DNA from: Streptomyces himalayensis subsp. himalayensis
Lineage (GTDB): Bacteria > Actinomycetota > Actinomycetes > Streptomycetales > Streptomycetaceae
Direction: 5' to 3'
DNA length: 64,000 bases
Assembly (NCBI RefSeq): GCF_013778455.1
Contig: NZ_JACEHE010000005.1
Location: 248,001 to 312,000, forward strand
Shown: piece after piece, positions 1-9,784 of the stretch
Layout: every line of letters starts with the position of its first letter
How positions within the stretch are numbered: position 1 is the stretch's first letter
Translations under genes and position numbers: made by a program
Notes under the pieces: generated by a model
What the model saw: only the letters and a program-made list of their open reading frames with translations
The model's database searches: none
What the model was told of the DNA's origin: nothing

Positions 1-81
1 CGGACGGGACTCCCGACGGGCCGCCCGGCTTTCGACGGGCCACCCGAGGGGGATCCCCGAAGGGACGAGGAGGTCACTCCT

Positions 82-279
82 ATGCGCGCAACTCAGGGCG
101 ACCATCTGGTGGTGCACGGCAGGATCGTCGGCCAGCACGACAAGGTCGCGGAGATTGTCGAAGTACTGGGCGCGGACGGCAACCCGCCCTTCCGCGTCCG
201 GTTCGAGGACGGGCACGAGGCCGTGATGTCGCCGGGCCCCGACTCCGTCGTACAGCACAAGGACCCGAAGCAGCAGTAA
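82..279 (+). CDS. DUF1918 domain protein
   Basis: The 65-residue product is almost entirely one DUF1918 domain, a small SH3-like fold found across actinobacteria with no proven function. The motif GDHLVVHGRIVG near the N-terminus and the run RVRFEDGHEAVMSPGPD near the C-terminus fit that family. A GAGGAGG ribosome site at 66-72 sits at good distance before the ATG. It stands alone: the next gene is on the other strand and ends at 320. Function unknown; the family call is fairly secure. Confidence 0.85.
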   Translation: MRATQGDHLVVHGRIVGQHDKVAEIVEVLGADGNPPFRVRFEDGHEAVMSPGPDSVVQHKDPKQQ

Positions 280-319
280 CCAGGAGCGCTCGGCGCTGCG
301 CGGAACCCGGGACGGTGGC

Positions 320-1585
320 TCAGCGCGGCGCCCGGGCCCGCACGGGGTAGTGGTCGCGGACGACGCGCGCCATGGCGCCGATCCTGTCCTCGGCCACTTC
401 CTTCGCCGAGAAGAACACATGGCCGCGCAGCTCCGGGAAGGCGTTGCCGAACGTCAGGTGCCGGGAGAGTTCGGCCGGGTTCTGCCATGCCGCGGGCTGC
501 GCCGGGTCGCCCGCCTTGTACAGGGCCTCCCCCGCGTACAGTCGCACGCCCGTTCCGCGTACCACGGCGGCCCACCACGGCAGGAGCTTCGCGTAGTCGG
601 CCGCGGCGAAGCCGATGTGCCAGTACAGCTGCGGGCAGATGTAGTCGATCCAGCCGCCGCGCACCCACTTCCGGGTGTCGGCGTGCAGATCGTCGTAGGT
701 CTGGATGCCCGCCCGGGTGTCCGACCCGAGCCGGTCGGTGCTGCGGTTGCGCCACACCCCGAACGGGCTGATCCCGAAGCGGACGCCCGGCCGGACCTGC
801 TTGATCCGCGCCGCCATCTCGCGCACCAGCCGGTCGGTGTTGTCGCGCCGCCAAGCCGCACGGTTGGGAAAACCCGAGCCGTAGCGCCGGTACGCCGCGG
901 CGTCGTCGAAGACCTGCCCGGCCACCGGATACGGGTAGAAGTAGTCGTCCCAGTGCACGGCGTCGACGGGATAGCGGCGTACGGCGTCGAGCATGGCGGT
1001 CTGTACGAAGTCCCGTACCTCGGGCAGCCCGGGGTTGTAGAAGAGCTTCCCGCCGTACTTCACGACCCAGCCGGGGTGCTGGCGCGCGGGATGCCTCGAG
1101 GACAGCCGGTCCAGGTCCGCGTGGTTCGCCACCCGGTAGGGGTTGAACCAGGCGTGCAGCTCGAGGCCGCGCCGGTGCGCCTCCGTGACGGCGGTGCCGA
1201 GCGGGTCCCAGCCGGGGTGCCTGCCCTGGACGCCGGTGAGGGACGAGGACCAGGGCTCGTACGGCGACGGCCAGAAAGCGTCCGCGGTGGGGCGCACCTG
1301 CATGATCACGGTGTTGAGGCGGCGGCTCACGGCCCTGTCGAGGTGCCTCAGCAGCTCCGTGCGCTGCTGGGCGGCGGTCAGGCCAGGGCGGGAGGGCCAG
1401 TCGCGGTTGGCGACGGTCGCCAGCCACATGCCGCGCATCTCGGTGACTGCCGCCGATGCGCCGGGGCCGCCGCCCGGTGTCGCCGCCGCGTCCGCCGCGG
1501 TCGCCGCCACGTCCCCCGCGGTCCCCAGACCCGTGAGAGCCACCGCGGCGCCGGTCGCGAATCCCCTGCGTGTCATACGTCGCAT
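320..1585 (-). CDS. Secreted GHL10-type glycoside hydrolase-like protein
   Basis: A 421-residue exported protein of the glycosyl hydrolase-like 10 family (YngK-like, TIM barrel). The start at 1585 gives MRRMTRRGFATGAA, a twin-arginine-like signal with a hydrophobic stretch to about residue 35; an upstream in-frame start would bury it. Family landmarks are RGMWLATVANRDWPS (about 65-80), VIMQVRPTADAFWPS, LHAWFNPYR and AVHWDDYFYPYP, the last holding likely acidic catalytic residues. Substrate is not known for this family; cell-wall or exopolysaccharide glycans are plausible. It is divergent from the hydroxybutyryl-CoA dehydrogenase gene, with a shared intergenic region of about 175 bp. Confidence 0.85.
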   Translation of the reverse strand: MRRMTRRGFATGAAVALTGLGTAGDVAATAADAAATPGGGPGASAAVTEMRGMWLATVANRDWPSRPGLTAAQQRTELLRHLDRAVSRRLNTVIMQVRPTADAFWPSPYEPWSSSLTGVQGRHPGWDPLGTAVTEAHRRGLELHAWFNPYRVANHADLDRLSSRHPARQHPGWVVKYGGKLFYNPGLPEVRDFVQTAMLDAVRRYPVDAVHWDDYFYPYPVAGQVFDDAAAYRRYGSGFPNRAAWRRDNTDRLVREMAARIKQVRPGVRFGISPFGVWRNRSTDRLGSDTRAGIQTYDDLHADTRKWVRGGWIDYICPQLYWHIGFAAADYAKLLPWWAAVVRGTGVRLYAGEALYKAGDPAQPAAWQNPAELSRHLTFGNAFPELRGHVFFSAKEVAEDRIGAMARVVRDHYPVRARAPR

Positions 1586-1761
1586 CTGCCCGCCCTCTGT
1601 GCAGTGTGTCGGCCGTATCGCCTGGTCCACCCGGCCGGGGTCGCGACCCCGGCCCGCCGGGCAGCGGCGGATCCGGAGTAACGTGCATGGCCGAGGCAGG
1701 CCCCAAAGTATGGAGGCGCTGCCGCCCGAAGATGAGCGAAAGGCACAAGGTGACGGACCCT

Positions 1762-2622
1762 ATGGGGGATATTGCACGCGTCGGTGTGGTGGGCTGCGGC
1801 CAGATGGGGGCGGGCATCGCCGAGGTGTGCGCCCGCTCGGGGCTGGAAGTCAAGGTCGCGGAGACCACGGGCGAGGCCCTCGAGATCGGCCGCACCCGGC
1901 TGTACAACTCGCTCTCCAAGGCGGCCGAGCGCGGCAAGATCACCGAGGAGGAGCGGGACGCCACCCAGGCGCGGCTGAGCTTCACCACCGACCTCGGCGA
2001 GTTCGCCGACCGCGACCTGGTGATCGAGGCGGTCGTCGAGAACGAGCAGGTCAAGACCGAGATCTTCCAGGTGCTCGACCAGGTGGTGACCCGCCAGGAC
2101 GCCATCCTCGCGTCCAACACCTCGTCGATCCCGCTGGTCAAGCTGGCCGTCGCGACCTCGCGGCCCGACCACGTCATCGGCATCCACTTCTTCAACCCGG
2201 CACCCGTGCAGAAGCTGGTCGAGCTGATCCCCGCGCTCACCACCTCCGAGGGCACCCTCAGCCGGGCGCAGGTCCTGGTCGAGAAGGTGCTGGGCAAGCA
2301 CGCGATCCGCGCCCAGGACCGCTCGGGCTTCGTGGTCAACGCCCTGCTCATCCCGTATCTGCTCTCCGCCATCCGGATGTTCGAGTCGGGCATCGCCAGC
2401 CGTGAGGACATCGACAACGGCATGGAGCTGGGCTGCGCCCACCCGATGGGCCCGCTGAAGCTCGCCGATCTGATCGGCCTGGACACCGTGGCCTCGGTGG
2501 CCTACTCCATGTACGAGGAGTACAAGGAGCCCCTGTACGCCGCTCCCCCGCTGCTGCAGCGGATGGTCGACGCGGGCCGGCTGGGGCGCAAGACGGGGTC
2601 GGGCTTCTACACGTACGGCTGA
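1762..2622 (+). CDS. 3-hydroxybutyryl-CoA dehydrogenase
   Basis: A 286-residue enzyme that interconverts 3-hydroxyacyl-CoA and acetoacyl-CoA with NAD(P). The Rossmann motif VGCGQMGAG lies at the N-terminus, the catalytic His is in HFFNPAPVQK, and the C-terminal dimer domain ends with the usual GRKTGSGFYTY. Length is normal for single-function HBD. The start was chosen at ATG 1762 because AAGGTGA lies 8 bases upstream; the open frame runs further 5' but has no family similarity. A strong terminator hairpin follows at 2713-2744. Likely roles are butyrate/fatty-acid metabolism or supply of butyryl-CoA for polyketides. Confidence 0.93.
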   Translation: MGDIARVGVVGCGQMGAGIAEVCARSGLEVKVAETTGEALEIGRTRLYNSLSKAAERGKITEEERDATQARLSFTTDLGEFADRDLVIEAVVENEQVKTEIFQVLDQVVTRQDAILASNTSSIPLVKLAVATSRPDHVIGIHFFNPAPVQKLVELIPALTTSEGTLSRAQVLVEKVLGKHAIRAQDRSGFVVNALLIPYLLSAIRMFESGIASREDIDNGMELGCAHPMGPLKLADLIGLDTVASVAYSMYEEYKEPLYAAPPLLQRMVDAGRLGRKTGSGFYTYG

Positions 2623-2712
2623 CCGTCGCCGTACGCGGGCGTTCCGCTTACGCCCCGCGTTCCCGTACGACCCAGCACGCCACAGCGTGATGATTACGCA
2701 CTGTAATGGTTT

Positions 2713-2744
2713 CGGGCCCGGCGCTCTTCGGAGTGCCGGGCCCG
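2713..2744 (+). terminator. Strong UUCG-capped terminator hairpin
   Basis: Inverted arms of 14 bases (2713-2726 and 2731-2744, one G-U pair) close on a TTCG tetraloop, about 90 bases after the hydroxybutyryl-CoA dehydrogenase stop codon. No T-tract follows, as is usual in Streptomyces. Confidence 0.8.
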
Positions 2745-2873
2745 CGTCGTTCGCACACCGTGTGCGCACCGGGCCCGCATATGCCCCTCGCACACTCTCC
2801 CGCCGCGTCCACCAGCAGGGTTGACTTTCCGTGCGCTTGCAAGGGATGTACGACTACGGAAAGGAGCGCACCA

Positions 2874-3131
2874 GTGACCACCGACCCCGAGCATCCCGTG
2901 GTCCCGGAAGAACTCGCGGAGTTACGCCGCTGCCTCGAGGTGGGCCTGGCCCGCATCGACGGCGGACTGGCGTTGCTCACGCAGCGCGACGAACAGAGCG
3001 AGAAGGATCTGGACGACCTGGCCGCCCGGGTCGCCGCCCTCGAACACACCCGCTGGCCCGTGCCCGCAATCGCCGCCCTCGCCGCCGTCGGAGCGCTGGT
3101 CGCGGCGGTCTGGCAGGCCCTCGGCGGCTAG
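2874..3131 (+). CDS. Small coiled-coil, tail-anchored membrane protein
   Basis: An 85-residue protein starting at GTG 2874, with AAGGAG at 2861-2866. The first 55 residues are charged and helical with a coiled-coil pattern (ELAELRRCLEVGLARID, DLDDLAARVAALEH). The C-terminus is a single hydrophobic segment of about 20 residues, giving a cytoplasmic rod with a tail anchor. I do not recognise a named family and no function can be assigned. A TTGACT at 2821 may be part of its promoter, but no well-spaced -10 is evident. It converges on the Nudix gene with only a few bases between them. Confidence 0.65.
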   Translation: MTTDPEHPVVPEELAELRRCLEVGLARIDGGLALLTQRDEQSEKDLDDLAARVAALEHTRWPVPAIAALAAVGALVAAVWQALGG

Positions 3132-3136
3132 CTCCG

Positions 3137-3691
3137 CTACGGCACAGGGGGTGAACCGTCCTGGCCCAGCCTGAGGTGGTGCAGGAGCAGCAGCGCCGCC
3201 GCCATGTTGGCGGCCGGGACCTCGCCGCGGGCGACCATGTCGGGGACGAGTTTGAGCGGCACCCACTCACGCCGGTCCGACTCGAAGGCGTCCACGGGAT
3301 GCCCGGTGTACGCGCCCTCGTCGGCCCAGTAGATGTGGTGCACGGCGTCGGTGAGCCCGTTGGAGGGCTCGACGCTCATCAGGTGCCGCAGCGGGCCGGG
3401 CCGCCACCCGGTCTCCTCCTCGAGTTCGCGGGCGGCCGCGTGGGCGATGTCCTCGCCGTCCTCGACGACGCCCGCGGCGAGTTCCCACCCCCAGCTGTCG
3501 GTGATGAAGCGGTGCCGCCACAGTAAGAGGACTTCGTTGGCCTCGTTGACGACGGTGGCCACGGCCACGGGCCGCAGCCGGATCAGGAAGTGGTCGAGGT
3601 GCCGGCCGTCCGGCAGCTCGACATCCGCGAGATTGACGCTGAACCAGCGGTTCTCATAGACGGTCTGTTCGCTCTGTTTCGTCCACTGCAC
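3137..3691 (-). CDS. Nudix hydrolase (ADP-ribose pyrophosphatase type)
   Basis: A 184-residue Nudix enzyme that cleaves nucleoside diphosphates linked to X. The Nudix box is intact: G-x5-E from GVVEDGEDIAHAAARELEEE followed by TGW, with the metal-binding REXXEE glutamates in place. The N-terminus QTVYENRWFSVNLADVELPDG resembles the ADP-sugar pyrophosphatase subgroup. The start is ATG 3691. Substrate cannot be told from sequence. The next upstream gene on this strand starts at 5138, so it is probably transcribed alone. Confidence 0.88.
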   Translation of the reverse strand: MQWTKQSEQTVYENRWFSVNLADVELPDGRHLDHFLIRLRPVAVATVVNEANEVLLLWRHRFITDSWGWELAAGVVEDGEDIAHAAARELEEETGWRPGPLRHLMSVEPSNGLTDAVHHIYWADEGAYTGHPVDAFESDRREWVPLKLVPDMVARGEVPAANMAAALLLLHHLRLGQDGSPPVP

Positions 3692-3797
3692 GGTTCTGCC
3701 ACCTTCCGCCGAGTAGATGGCAATATCGCAGCAGGAGCGTGCTCACAGCAGGGGCGGTAAGGCGTCGTGTGGTGGTACGCGCGCTGGTGAGGCGCTT

Positions 3798-5138
3798 CTA
3801 GAGAGGTACGCGCAGTGCGCCGTCGATGAGTTCGGCTGCTTCGGCGGTGCCCGCGCAGCCGCTGCTCACCAGCTGTTCGCGTACCGCGCGGAGTCTGTCG
3901 CGCAGCCGCTGGGACTCCATTCCCCTGGCCCGTTCGGCCATTTCCACCGCGGTGGCGGCCGCCCGCTCGGCGTTGCCCTGGCGCAGCTCGATGTGGCTCA
4001 GCATGGCCAGCCGGTGGACGCGGCCCCGGTCATGGGCCGGAGTGTCCACCGCGGCCGCCGCGTGCTCCCGCGCCGCCGCGAGATCGCCGAGGCTGAGGAG
4101 CGCCTCCGCCACCTGTACGTTGACCAGGCCCGGCTGGACGTAGCCGGTCTCGTCCGGCTCGTAGCCGCGGCGGATACGTTCGGCCGCCGACTCGGCACGC
4201 CGGATGCAGGCCAGTGCGCTGCTGCCGTCGCCGAGGTGTGCGTACGCCTTGGCCTGCATCGCGTAGAGGTCGGAGGCGAGCGCCGGCGTGATGTGCCGGC
4301 CCGCCGCGCGCAGCGCCGCCTCCGCGAAGGCGACGGCCTGGCGGTACTCGCGCATGAACAGCGACTGGTTGACGAGCAGGGCGATCACATAGGCGCCGAG
4401 CCCCCGGTCCCCGCTGGCCTTGGCAAGGCGCAGGGCCTGGTGGAAGTAGCGCTGGGCGAGACCGTGCGCGTCCGAGTCGTAGGCGCAGATGCCCGCGATG
4501 GCCACCAACCCGCCGGTGGCGCGGTGGAGTTGGCGTCCGGTGGCGTCCGCGTATCTGCCGCGCAGCAGCGGCGCGGCCTCGGCGTTGAGGAAGCCGACGA
4601 TACGGGCGCGGGTCGCTACGCCGCCCGCCTTGCGGTACATCTGCTCGTAGTGCGCCCGGGCCGCGCGCAGCATCTCGAGGTCGGCCGTGCTGACCGGGTG
4701 CCTGCCGCCCCGGGAGACGTCGACGTCCTCGGGCGGGTTCTCCCACTCCCATACGGGCATGACCGCGGGCGTGCCGGTGACAGCCGGGGCGCCGAGGATG
4801 TGCGGCCGCTGTTGCTCGTCGGAGCGCCACAGGGCGGTGGCCCGGTCGACGAATCCTGAGAGCGTGGTGCCGTTCACCGCGGCCGGTCTGCCCGGTACGC
4901 CGAGACCGATGTCGTCGAGGGTGACGGGGCGGCGCAGCCGGGCGGCGAGGACCTCGCAGATCAGGTCGGGGACCTGGCCGCGCGGCCGCTGGCCCTTCAA
5001 CCAGCGGGCGACGGCGGTGTGTTCGTATCTGAGGGCTATGCCACGCGCCTTGCCGGCCTGATTGACATGGGCGGCGAGCCCCGCATGGGAGATGCCGGCC
5101 TCGTCGAGAATCGCGTCGAGCAGGGTGTTGGGCTGCAT
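3798..5138 (-). CDS. HTH transcriptional regulator with TPR-like C-terminal region
   Basis: A 446-residue regulator. The start at ATG 5138 gives MQPNTLLDAILDEAGISHAG; ten further in-frame codons upstream lack conservation. Residues 1-70 look like an XRE-type helix-turn-helix (LDAILDEAGISHAGLAAHVN, then YEHTAVARWLKGQRPRGQ). From about 150 on the protein is all-helical with Ala/Leu/Tyr spacing typical of tetratricopeptide repeats, as in signal-responsive Streptomyces developmental regulators such as NsdA; that comparison is by architecture only. Upstream, a 17-bp dyad lies at 5313-5329. Target genes and ligand are unknown. Confidence 0.8.
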   Translation of the reverse strand: MQPNTLLDAILDEAGISHAGLAAHVNQAGKARGIALRYEHTAVARWLKGQRPRGQVPDLICEVLAARLRRPVTLDDIGLGVPGRPAAVNGTTLSGFVDRATALWRSDEQQRPHILGAPAVTGTPAVMPVWEWENPPEDVDVSRGGRHPVSTADLEMLRAARAHYEQMYRKAGGVATRARIVGFLNAEAAPLLRGRYADATGRQLHRATGGLVAIAGICAYDSDAHGLAQRYFHQALRLAKASGDRGLGAYVIALLVNQSLFMREYRQAVAFAEAALRAAGRHITPALASDLYAMQAKAYAHLGDGSSALACIRRAESAAERIRRGYEPDETGYVQPGLVNVQVAEALLSLGDLAAAREHAAAAVDTPAHDRGRVHRLAMLSHIELRQGNAERAAATAVEMAERARGMESQRLRDRLRAVREQLVSSGCAGTAEAAELIDGALRVPL

Positions 5139-5312
5139 CGATGCCCTCCGGTGGCTCGGTGCCGGCACGCTGCGTCCGCCCGGGGAGCCCCACCGGCGGC
5201 GTGCCGCGGGCCCCGGACCCCCAGCCCGACAGCAGGGCGTCCATCTTGCCCGGCAGGTTAGCGCGGTGGCGCCGTTCGTGACCCGGGTGGAATCCGGACC
5301 AGGACTCCGGAC

Positions 5313-5329
5313 TTCACACGGGGTGTGAA
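5313..5329. promoter_or_regulatory. Dyad TTCACAC-GGG-GTGTGAA, candidate operator
   Basis: Perfect 7-base inverted arms around a 3-base spacer lie 175 bp upstream of the HTH-TPR gene. This gene-free stretch (5139-5571, about 430 bp) holds no other convincing feature. Binding by the neighbouring regulator is only an inference. Confidence 0.35.
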
Positions 5330-5571
5330 CGGAGTGCCCGCATCCGGGGTGGTGTGCGCTCTGTTCCGGCCACTTTCCACTCGCTTGACTGGAATGCCTC
5401 GTAAGAGGCCGGCCGGGCCGCCGGCTCCCCCTCGTACAGTGCGGCGGCCCGTCTTCGCGCCGTCCGCCCGAGCCGACTGCCCGACACTCCGCGGCAGGGC
5501 GGACGGCGCGCCGCAGCGGTGGGTCCTGCGTTCACCGCTGCTCCCGCCGGGGCTTCCGTCGGCAGACGCCC

Positions 5572-6975
5572 CTACCGGCTTCCGGCCGGTTCGCCGGAAG
5601 CCGGCCGGTGAACGGGCGGCTCGGCGGAGGCGGGGACCTCAGAGGCCGCCGGACCGGCGGTCGACTCGTCAGACGTTCGCGTCCCGGAAGCCGGTTGGCC
5701 GGAAGAGGCCGGCCAGGACGTGGGTGGCCCGGAGGCCGATGGGCCCGAGCCCCGGTGGCTCGGTGCGTGCTTGCGTTCATTGCGCATCACGAGGAGCGCC
5801 GCGTCGTCGGCCGGTCCCCCGCGGGTGTACTGCAGCAGCCGCGCGTACACCGAGCGGATCACGGCCTGCGGCGCGACCTGCCCCGCCTGCACGGCTTCGG
5901 TGAGCACGGTCCGCAGGGGGAAGAACCGGCCTGCGGCGTCGCGTGCGTCCTCCACACCGTCCGTGTGCAGGAACAGCACCTCGCCGGGCAGCAGCCGCCC
6001 GCACCGCTGTACGGGCAGCTCGTCCGGCAGCGGAAACGGCCCGAGCGGCGGCATCGGCTCCCCATCAGCGACGGACTCCACGCAGCCGCCCGCACCTGCG
6101 ACGGGCCCGACGCAGCCGCTCACGGCCTCCGCCGCTCCTGCGGTTGCTCGTTCAGGACCCACCGAGCCCACCGCCCGCTCGCCCCCGCCCCGCAGCACAT
6201 ACGGCCAGGGATGCCCGCAGTTGAGGGCAACGATCTCGCCGTCCCGGCGGATCTCCAGGAGCAGGACGGTCACGAACTCCTCGGCCACGGGGCCGTCCGG
6301 TTCCGTCGCGCCAGGGGTGCCGCAGCCCGGGGATGCGGCGAGCCCGGACGAGGGATGCTCGGCCCGCGCCCGCTCGCGCAGATGCCGGGCCATCGCGCGC
6401 TCCAGCCGACGCAGCACGGAGGCGAGATCGGGCTCGTCGTGCGCCGCCTCACGGAAGCTCCCGAGCAGCGCGGCCACAGTTCCGAGCGCGCTCAGCCCGT
6501 GTCCTCGTACGTCGCCCATGACGACCCGTACGCCGTGCTCGGTCGCCATCACCTCGTACAGATCGCCGCCGACCATGGCACCGCGGTCGGCACAGAGCCG
6601 GCCGGCCGCGAGAGCGAGGCCGTCCATACGAGGCGGCAGCGGACGCAACAGCACGTTCTGCGCGGCACCCGCCACCTTGCGGACCTGGCGCAACTCCCGC
6701 AGCAGGGCACGGCGAACATGCAGTATCAGCGCGGTGCCGATGGTGAAGAAGACGGCGCTGGAGACGATCCGCGCTCCCATGCCGCTCTGCTGGGCGAGCG
6801 GGCAGGTGAGTTTGTACAGCATCGCGAGGGCGCCCCATGCCGTCGGCAGACCGAGCGTGAGGGTCCGCCGTATCCACTGCGGGCAGCGACCGGGCGTGCG
6901 GCACGCCCGGCCTTTGGTCCAGGAGGCCACCAGGGTCCTTGCCGCGGAGGGAGCTCCAGCCTTGACACGGATCAT
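5572..6975 (-). CDS. Membrane PP2C/SpoIIE-type serine phosphatase
   Basis: A 467-residue protein starting at ATG 6975 (AGGGGGC upstream). Residues about 30-90 contain two membrane segments, then a short helical linker and a SpoIIE/RsbU-type PP2C domain: GGDLYEV and VVMGDVRGHGLSAL carry the metal-binding aspartates, and HTDGVEDARDAAGRFFP ends the domain. Such enzymes dephosphorylate anti-sigma-antagonists in partner-switching cascades. There is no PAS, GAF or ATPase domain. A Pro/Ala/Ser-rich tail of about 70 residues follows and is probably disordered. No anti-sigma partner gene is adjacent. Confidence 0.87.
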   Translation of the reverse strand: MIRVKAGAPSAARTLVASWTKGRACRTPGRCPQWIRRTLTLGLPTAWGALAMLYKLTCPLAQQSGMGARIVSSAVFFTIGTALILHVRRALLRELRQVRKVAGAAQNVLLRPLPPRMDGLALAAGRLCADRGAMVGGDLYEVMATEHGVRVVMGDVRGHGLSALGTVAALLGSFREAAHDEPDLASVLRRLERAMARHLRERARAEHPSSGLAASPGCGTPGATEPDGPVAEEFVTVLLLEIRRDGEIVALNCGHPWPYVLRGGGERAVGSVGPERATAGAAEAVSGCVGPVAGAGGCVESVADGEPMPPLGPFPLPDELPVQRCGRLLPGEVLFLHTDGVEDARDAAGRFFPLRTVLTEAVQAGQVAPQAVIRSVYARLLQYTRGGPADDAALLVMRNERKHAPSHRGSGPSASGPPTSWPASSGQPASGTRTSDESTAGPAASEVPASAEPPVHRPASGEPAGSR

Positions 6976-7178
6976 GGCGCCCCCTAGGCCTAGGACCTGG
7001 TTCCCGGTCTGCCTCACGTCGACCTGCCGTGCCGTGGAGGCGGCCTGCCCGTCGGCTCAGGCCCGGGGATCGCCTGGGGAGAGCGCAGCAGCAAGCAGGC
7101 CGTCTCCGCGGCCGGACCGATTCTTTCGACCGGCCGCCCCGATCGAGACCCCTCGCTGCGACTTCCCACCCGAATGAG

Positions 7179-7214
7179 TGAGGGGCACATCCAGTCCTCC
7201 GGATGCGCCCCTCA
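7179..7214 (-). terminator. Hairpin downstream of pheT
   Basis: Arms TGAGGGGCACATCC (7179-7192) and GGATGCGCCCCTCA (7201-7214) pair with one A-C mismatch over an 8-base loop. Together with the palindrome next to the pheT stop it probably ends the pheST transcript. Confidence 0.65.
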
Positions 7215-7231
7215 CCAGGGACTATGCACGT

Positions 7232-7255
7232 GGCACTGCGCACGTGCGCAGTGCC
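7232..7255 (-). terminator. 24-bp perfect palindrome abutting the pheT stop codon
   Basis: GGCACTGCGCAC and its exact complement lie directly next to the pheT TAA. As RNA it would fold into a tight stem immediately after translation stops, acting as a first terminator or 3' end stabiliser before the hairpin at 7179-7214. Confidence 0.7.
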
Positions 7256-9784
7256 TTACGCCCCGCGCAGCACCGCCCCCGTGCGCTCGGCCGCCAGCGC
7301 GACCGCCGCGTCGCGGGCCGCGGAGGCCTCCTCGACGGTCAGCGTGCGGTCGGCGGCGCGGAAGCGCAGCGCGTATGCCAGGGACTTCTTGCCCTCGCCG
7401 ATCTGCTCGCCGGTGAAGACGTCGAACAGCCGGATGGACTCGAGGAGTTCACCCGCGCCCTCGCGCAGCGTCTTCTCGACCTCGGCGGCCGGGACGGCCT
7501 GGTCGACGACGAGGGCGACGTCCTGCGTGGCCACCGGGAACGAGGAGATCTGCGGGCCCTGCGGAAGGCCGTCGCTCGCCTGCTGCAGCAGGTCCAGGTC
7601 CATCTCCATCGCGCAGGTGCGCTCCGGCAGACCCATGGACTTGACGACGCGCGGGTGAAGTTCACCGGCGTGGCCGACGAGGGTCTCCTCGCCGTCCACC
7701 GTGGCGAACAGCGCGGCGCAGCGACCGGGGTGCCAGGGCTCGTGCTGGTCGGCGCGGATGTCGAGCCGCACGCCCGCCTCGCCGGCCACGGTGCGGGCGG
7801 CCTCGATCGCGTCGGCCCAGGTGGCCGGGTAGCCCTTGCCCCACCAGCCGGCCTGCTCCCGCGCCCCGGCCAGGACGACGGCGACCCGGCGCGGCTGCGA
7901 CGGCAGCGCGGCGTTGAGGCCGGCGATCTCCTCGTCGGTGGGACGCCGGTCCACGGGCAGCCGGACCGGCACGGGCTCCTCACCGGTCGGCCGGAAGACC
8001 AGACCGGTCTCGAAGAGCGCCAGGTCGTGGCTGCCACGCCCGTCGTTGCGCCGCAGCGCGCCGAGCAGGCCCGGCAGCAGCGTCGTACGGAGTGCGGGCT
8101 CCTCGTCGGAGAGCGGGTTGACCAGCTTCACCGTGCGGCGGCGGGCGTCATCGGCGGGCAGCATGAGCTGGTCGAGGACCGCCTCACCGATGAACGGGTA
8201 GTTCAGCGCCTCGACGTATCCGGCGCCGGCCAGGGCGCGGCCGACGCGGCTGTGCAGCCGCTGGCGCGGGGTCAGGCCGAGGCCCGCGGGGGGCTTGGGC
8301 AGGGTCGAGGGCAGGTTCTCGTAACCCTCGAGCCGGATGACCTCTTCGGCCAGGTCGTTCGGGTCGGTCAGGTCGGGCCGCCAGGACGGCGCGGTGACGA
8401 CCAGTTCGTCCTGCCCGTGGACGTCGCAGCCGACCTCCTGCAGGCGGCGTACAACGGTCTCGCGGCCGTAGTGGACGCCCGCGACCTTGTCGGGGTGGTC
8501 CGCCGGGATGGTGATGGTGCGCGGCTCGGACGGCGCGGCGACCTCGGTGACACCCGCGTCTGTGGTGCCGCCCGCGAGCAGCACCAGCAGGTCGACGGTG
8601 CGCTGGGCGGCGGCCGACGCGGCGGCCGGGTCGACGCCGCGCTCGAAGCGGCGCGACGCCTCGGACGACAGCTTGTGGCGGCGGGCCGTGCGGGCGATGG
8701 AGATCGCGTCGAAGTGCGCGGCCTCGATGACCACCTCGGTGGTGCCCTGGATCTCGCCGGTCTCGGGGTCGGTGACGGAGTCGGCGATCTCGGTGTTGGC
8801 GCCGCCCATGACGCCCGCGAGGCCGATGGCGCCGCGGTCGTCGGTGATCACCAGGTCCTCGGCGTCGAGGACGCGCTTCACACCGTCAAGGGTGGTGAAC
8901 TTCTCGCCCTGCTCGGCGCGGCGCACGCCGATGGCGCCCTGGACGCGGCCCCGGTCGTAGGCGTGCAGCGGCTGGCCGAGCTCGAGCATCACGTAGTTGG
9001 TGATGTCGACGGCGAGCGAGAGCGGACGCATCCCGGCCTTCTGCAGGCGGCGCTGCAGCCAGATCGGGGAGCGCGCCTCCGGGTCCAGGCCGGACACGGT
9101 GCGGGCGACGAAGCGGTCGCAGCCATACGGCTCGGAGATCTTCACCGGGTAGCCGTGCGGGTTCGGCGCGGGCACGTCGAGGAGCGCCGGGTCGCGCAGC
9201 GGCAGCCCGTACGCGGTGGCGGTCTCGCGGGCGATGCCGCGCAGCGAGAGGCAGTAGCCGCGATCGGGCGTGACGGCGATGTCGAGGACCTCGTCGACCA
9301 GCCCGAGCAGCTCGACGGCGTCCTTGCCGATCTCGGTCTCGGGCGGCAGCACGATGATGCCCTTGCTGCCGTCGTCGCCCATGTTCAGCTCGTCGCTGGA
9401 GCAGATCATGCCGCGCGACATACGGCCGTACGTCTTGCGCTCGGCGATCTGGAAGTCGCCGGGCAGGATCGCGCCCGGGAGGGCCACGACGACCTTGTCG
9501 CCCTCGGCGAAGTTGCGGGCGCCGCAGATGATCTCCTGGGGCTCGCCGGTGCCGTTGGCCTGGCCGACGTCGACCATGCAGTGCCGGATGGGCTTCTTGA
9601 ACTCGGTCAGCTCCTCGATGGTGAGGACCTGCCCGACGACAAGCGGACCCTTGAGGTCGGCGCCGAGCTGCTCGACGGTCTCGACCTCGAGGCCGGCCGA
9701 AATCAGCTTGGCCTGCAGCTCGCGACCGGTCTCGGTGGCGGGGAGGTCGACATACTCCCGCAGCCAGGAAAGCGGGACCCGCAT
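7256..9784 (-). CDS. pheT: Phenylalanine--tRNA ligase beta subunit
   Basis: An 842-residue beta subunit of the (alpha-beta)2 phenylalanyl-tRNA synthetase. Domain order is standard: N-terminal [15 protein letters not shown], tRNA-binding OB fold (about 40-150), B3/B4 editing domain, B5, catalytic-like core and the C-terminal FDX-ACB anticodon-binding domain. Length is typical. Its ATG overlaps the pheS stop in a TGATG arrangement, so the two subunits are translationally coupled in equimolar amounts. It is the last gene of the pheST operon, and two hairpins follow. Confidence 0.97.
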   Translation of the reverse strand: MRVPLSWLREYVDLPATETGRELQAKLISAGLEVETVEQLGADLKGPLVVGQVLTIEELTEFKKPIRHCMVDVGQANGTGEPQEIICGARNFAEGDKVVVALPGAILPGDFQIAERKTYGRMSRGMICSSDELNMGDDGSKGIIVLPPETEIGKDAVELLGLVDEVLDIAVTPDRGYCLSLRGIARETATAYGLPLRDPALLDVPAPNPHGYPVKISEPYGCDRFVARTVSGLDPEARSPIWLQRRLQKAGMRPLSLAVDITNYVMLELGQPLHAYDRGRVQGAIGVRRAEQGEKFTTLDGVKRVLDAEDLVITDDRGAIGLAGVMGGANTEIADSVTDPETGEIQGTTEVVIEAAHFDAISIARTARRHKLSSEASRRFERGVDPAAASAAAQRTVDLLVLLAGGTTDAGVTEVAAPSEPRTITIPADHPDKVAGVHYGRETVVRRLQEVGCDVHGQDELVVTAPSWRPDLTDPNDLAEEVIRLEGYENLPSTLPKPPAGLGLTPRQRLHSRVGRALAGAGYVEALNYPFIGEAVLDQLMLPADDARRRTVKLVNPLSDEEPALRTTLLPGLLGALRRNDGRGSHDLALFETGLVFRPTGEEPVPVRLPVDRRPTDEEIAGLNAALPSQPRRVAVVLAGAREQAGWWGKGYPATWADAIEAARTVAGEAGVRLDIRADQHEPWHPGRCAALFATVDGEETLVGHAGELHPRVVKSMGLPERTCAMEMDLDLLQQASDGLPQGPQISSFPVATQDVALVVDQAVPAAEVEKTLREGAGELLESIRLFDVFTGEQIGEGKKSLAYALRFRAADRTLTVEEASAARDAAVALAAERTGAVLRGA

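Noticed and set aside
93..2486. A 797-codon minus-strand frame over the first genes
   Set aside because: It overlaps three better-supported genes and has no family features.
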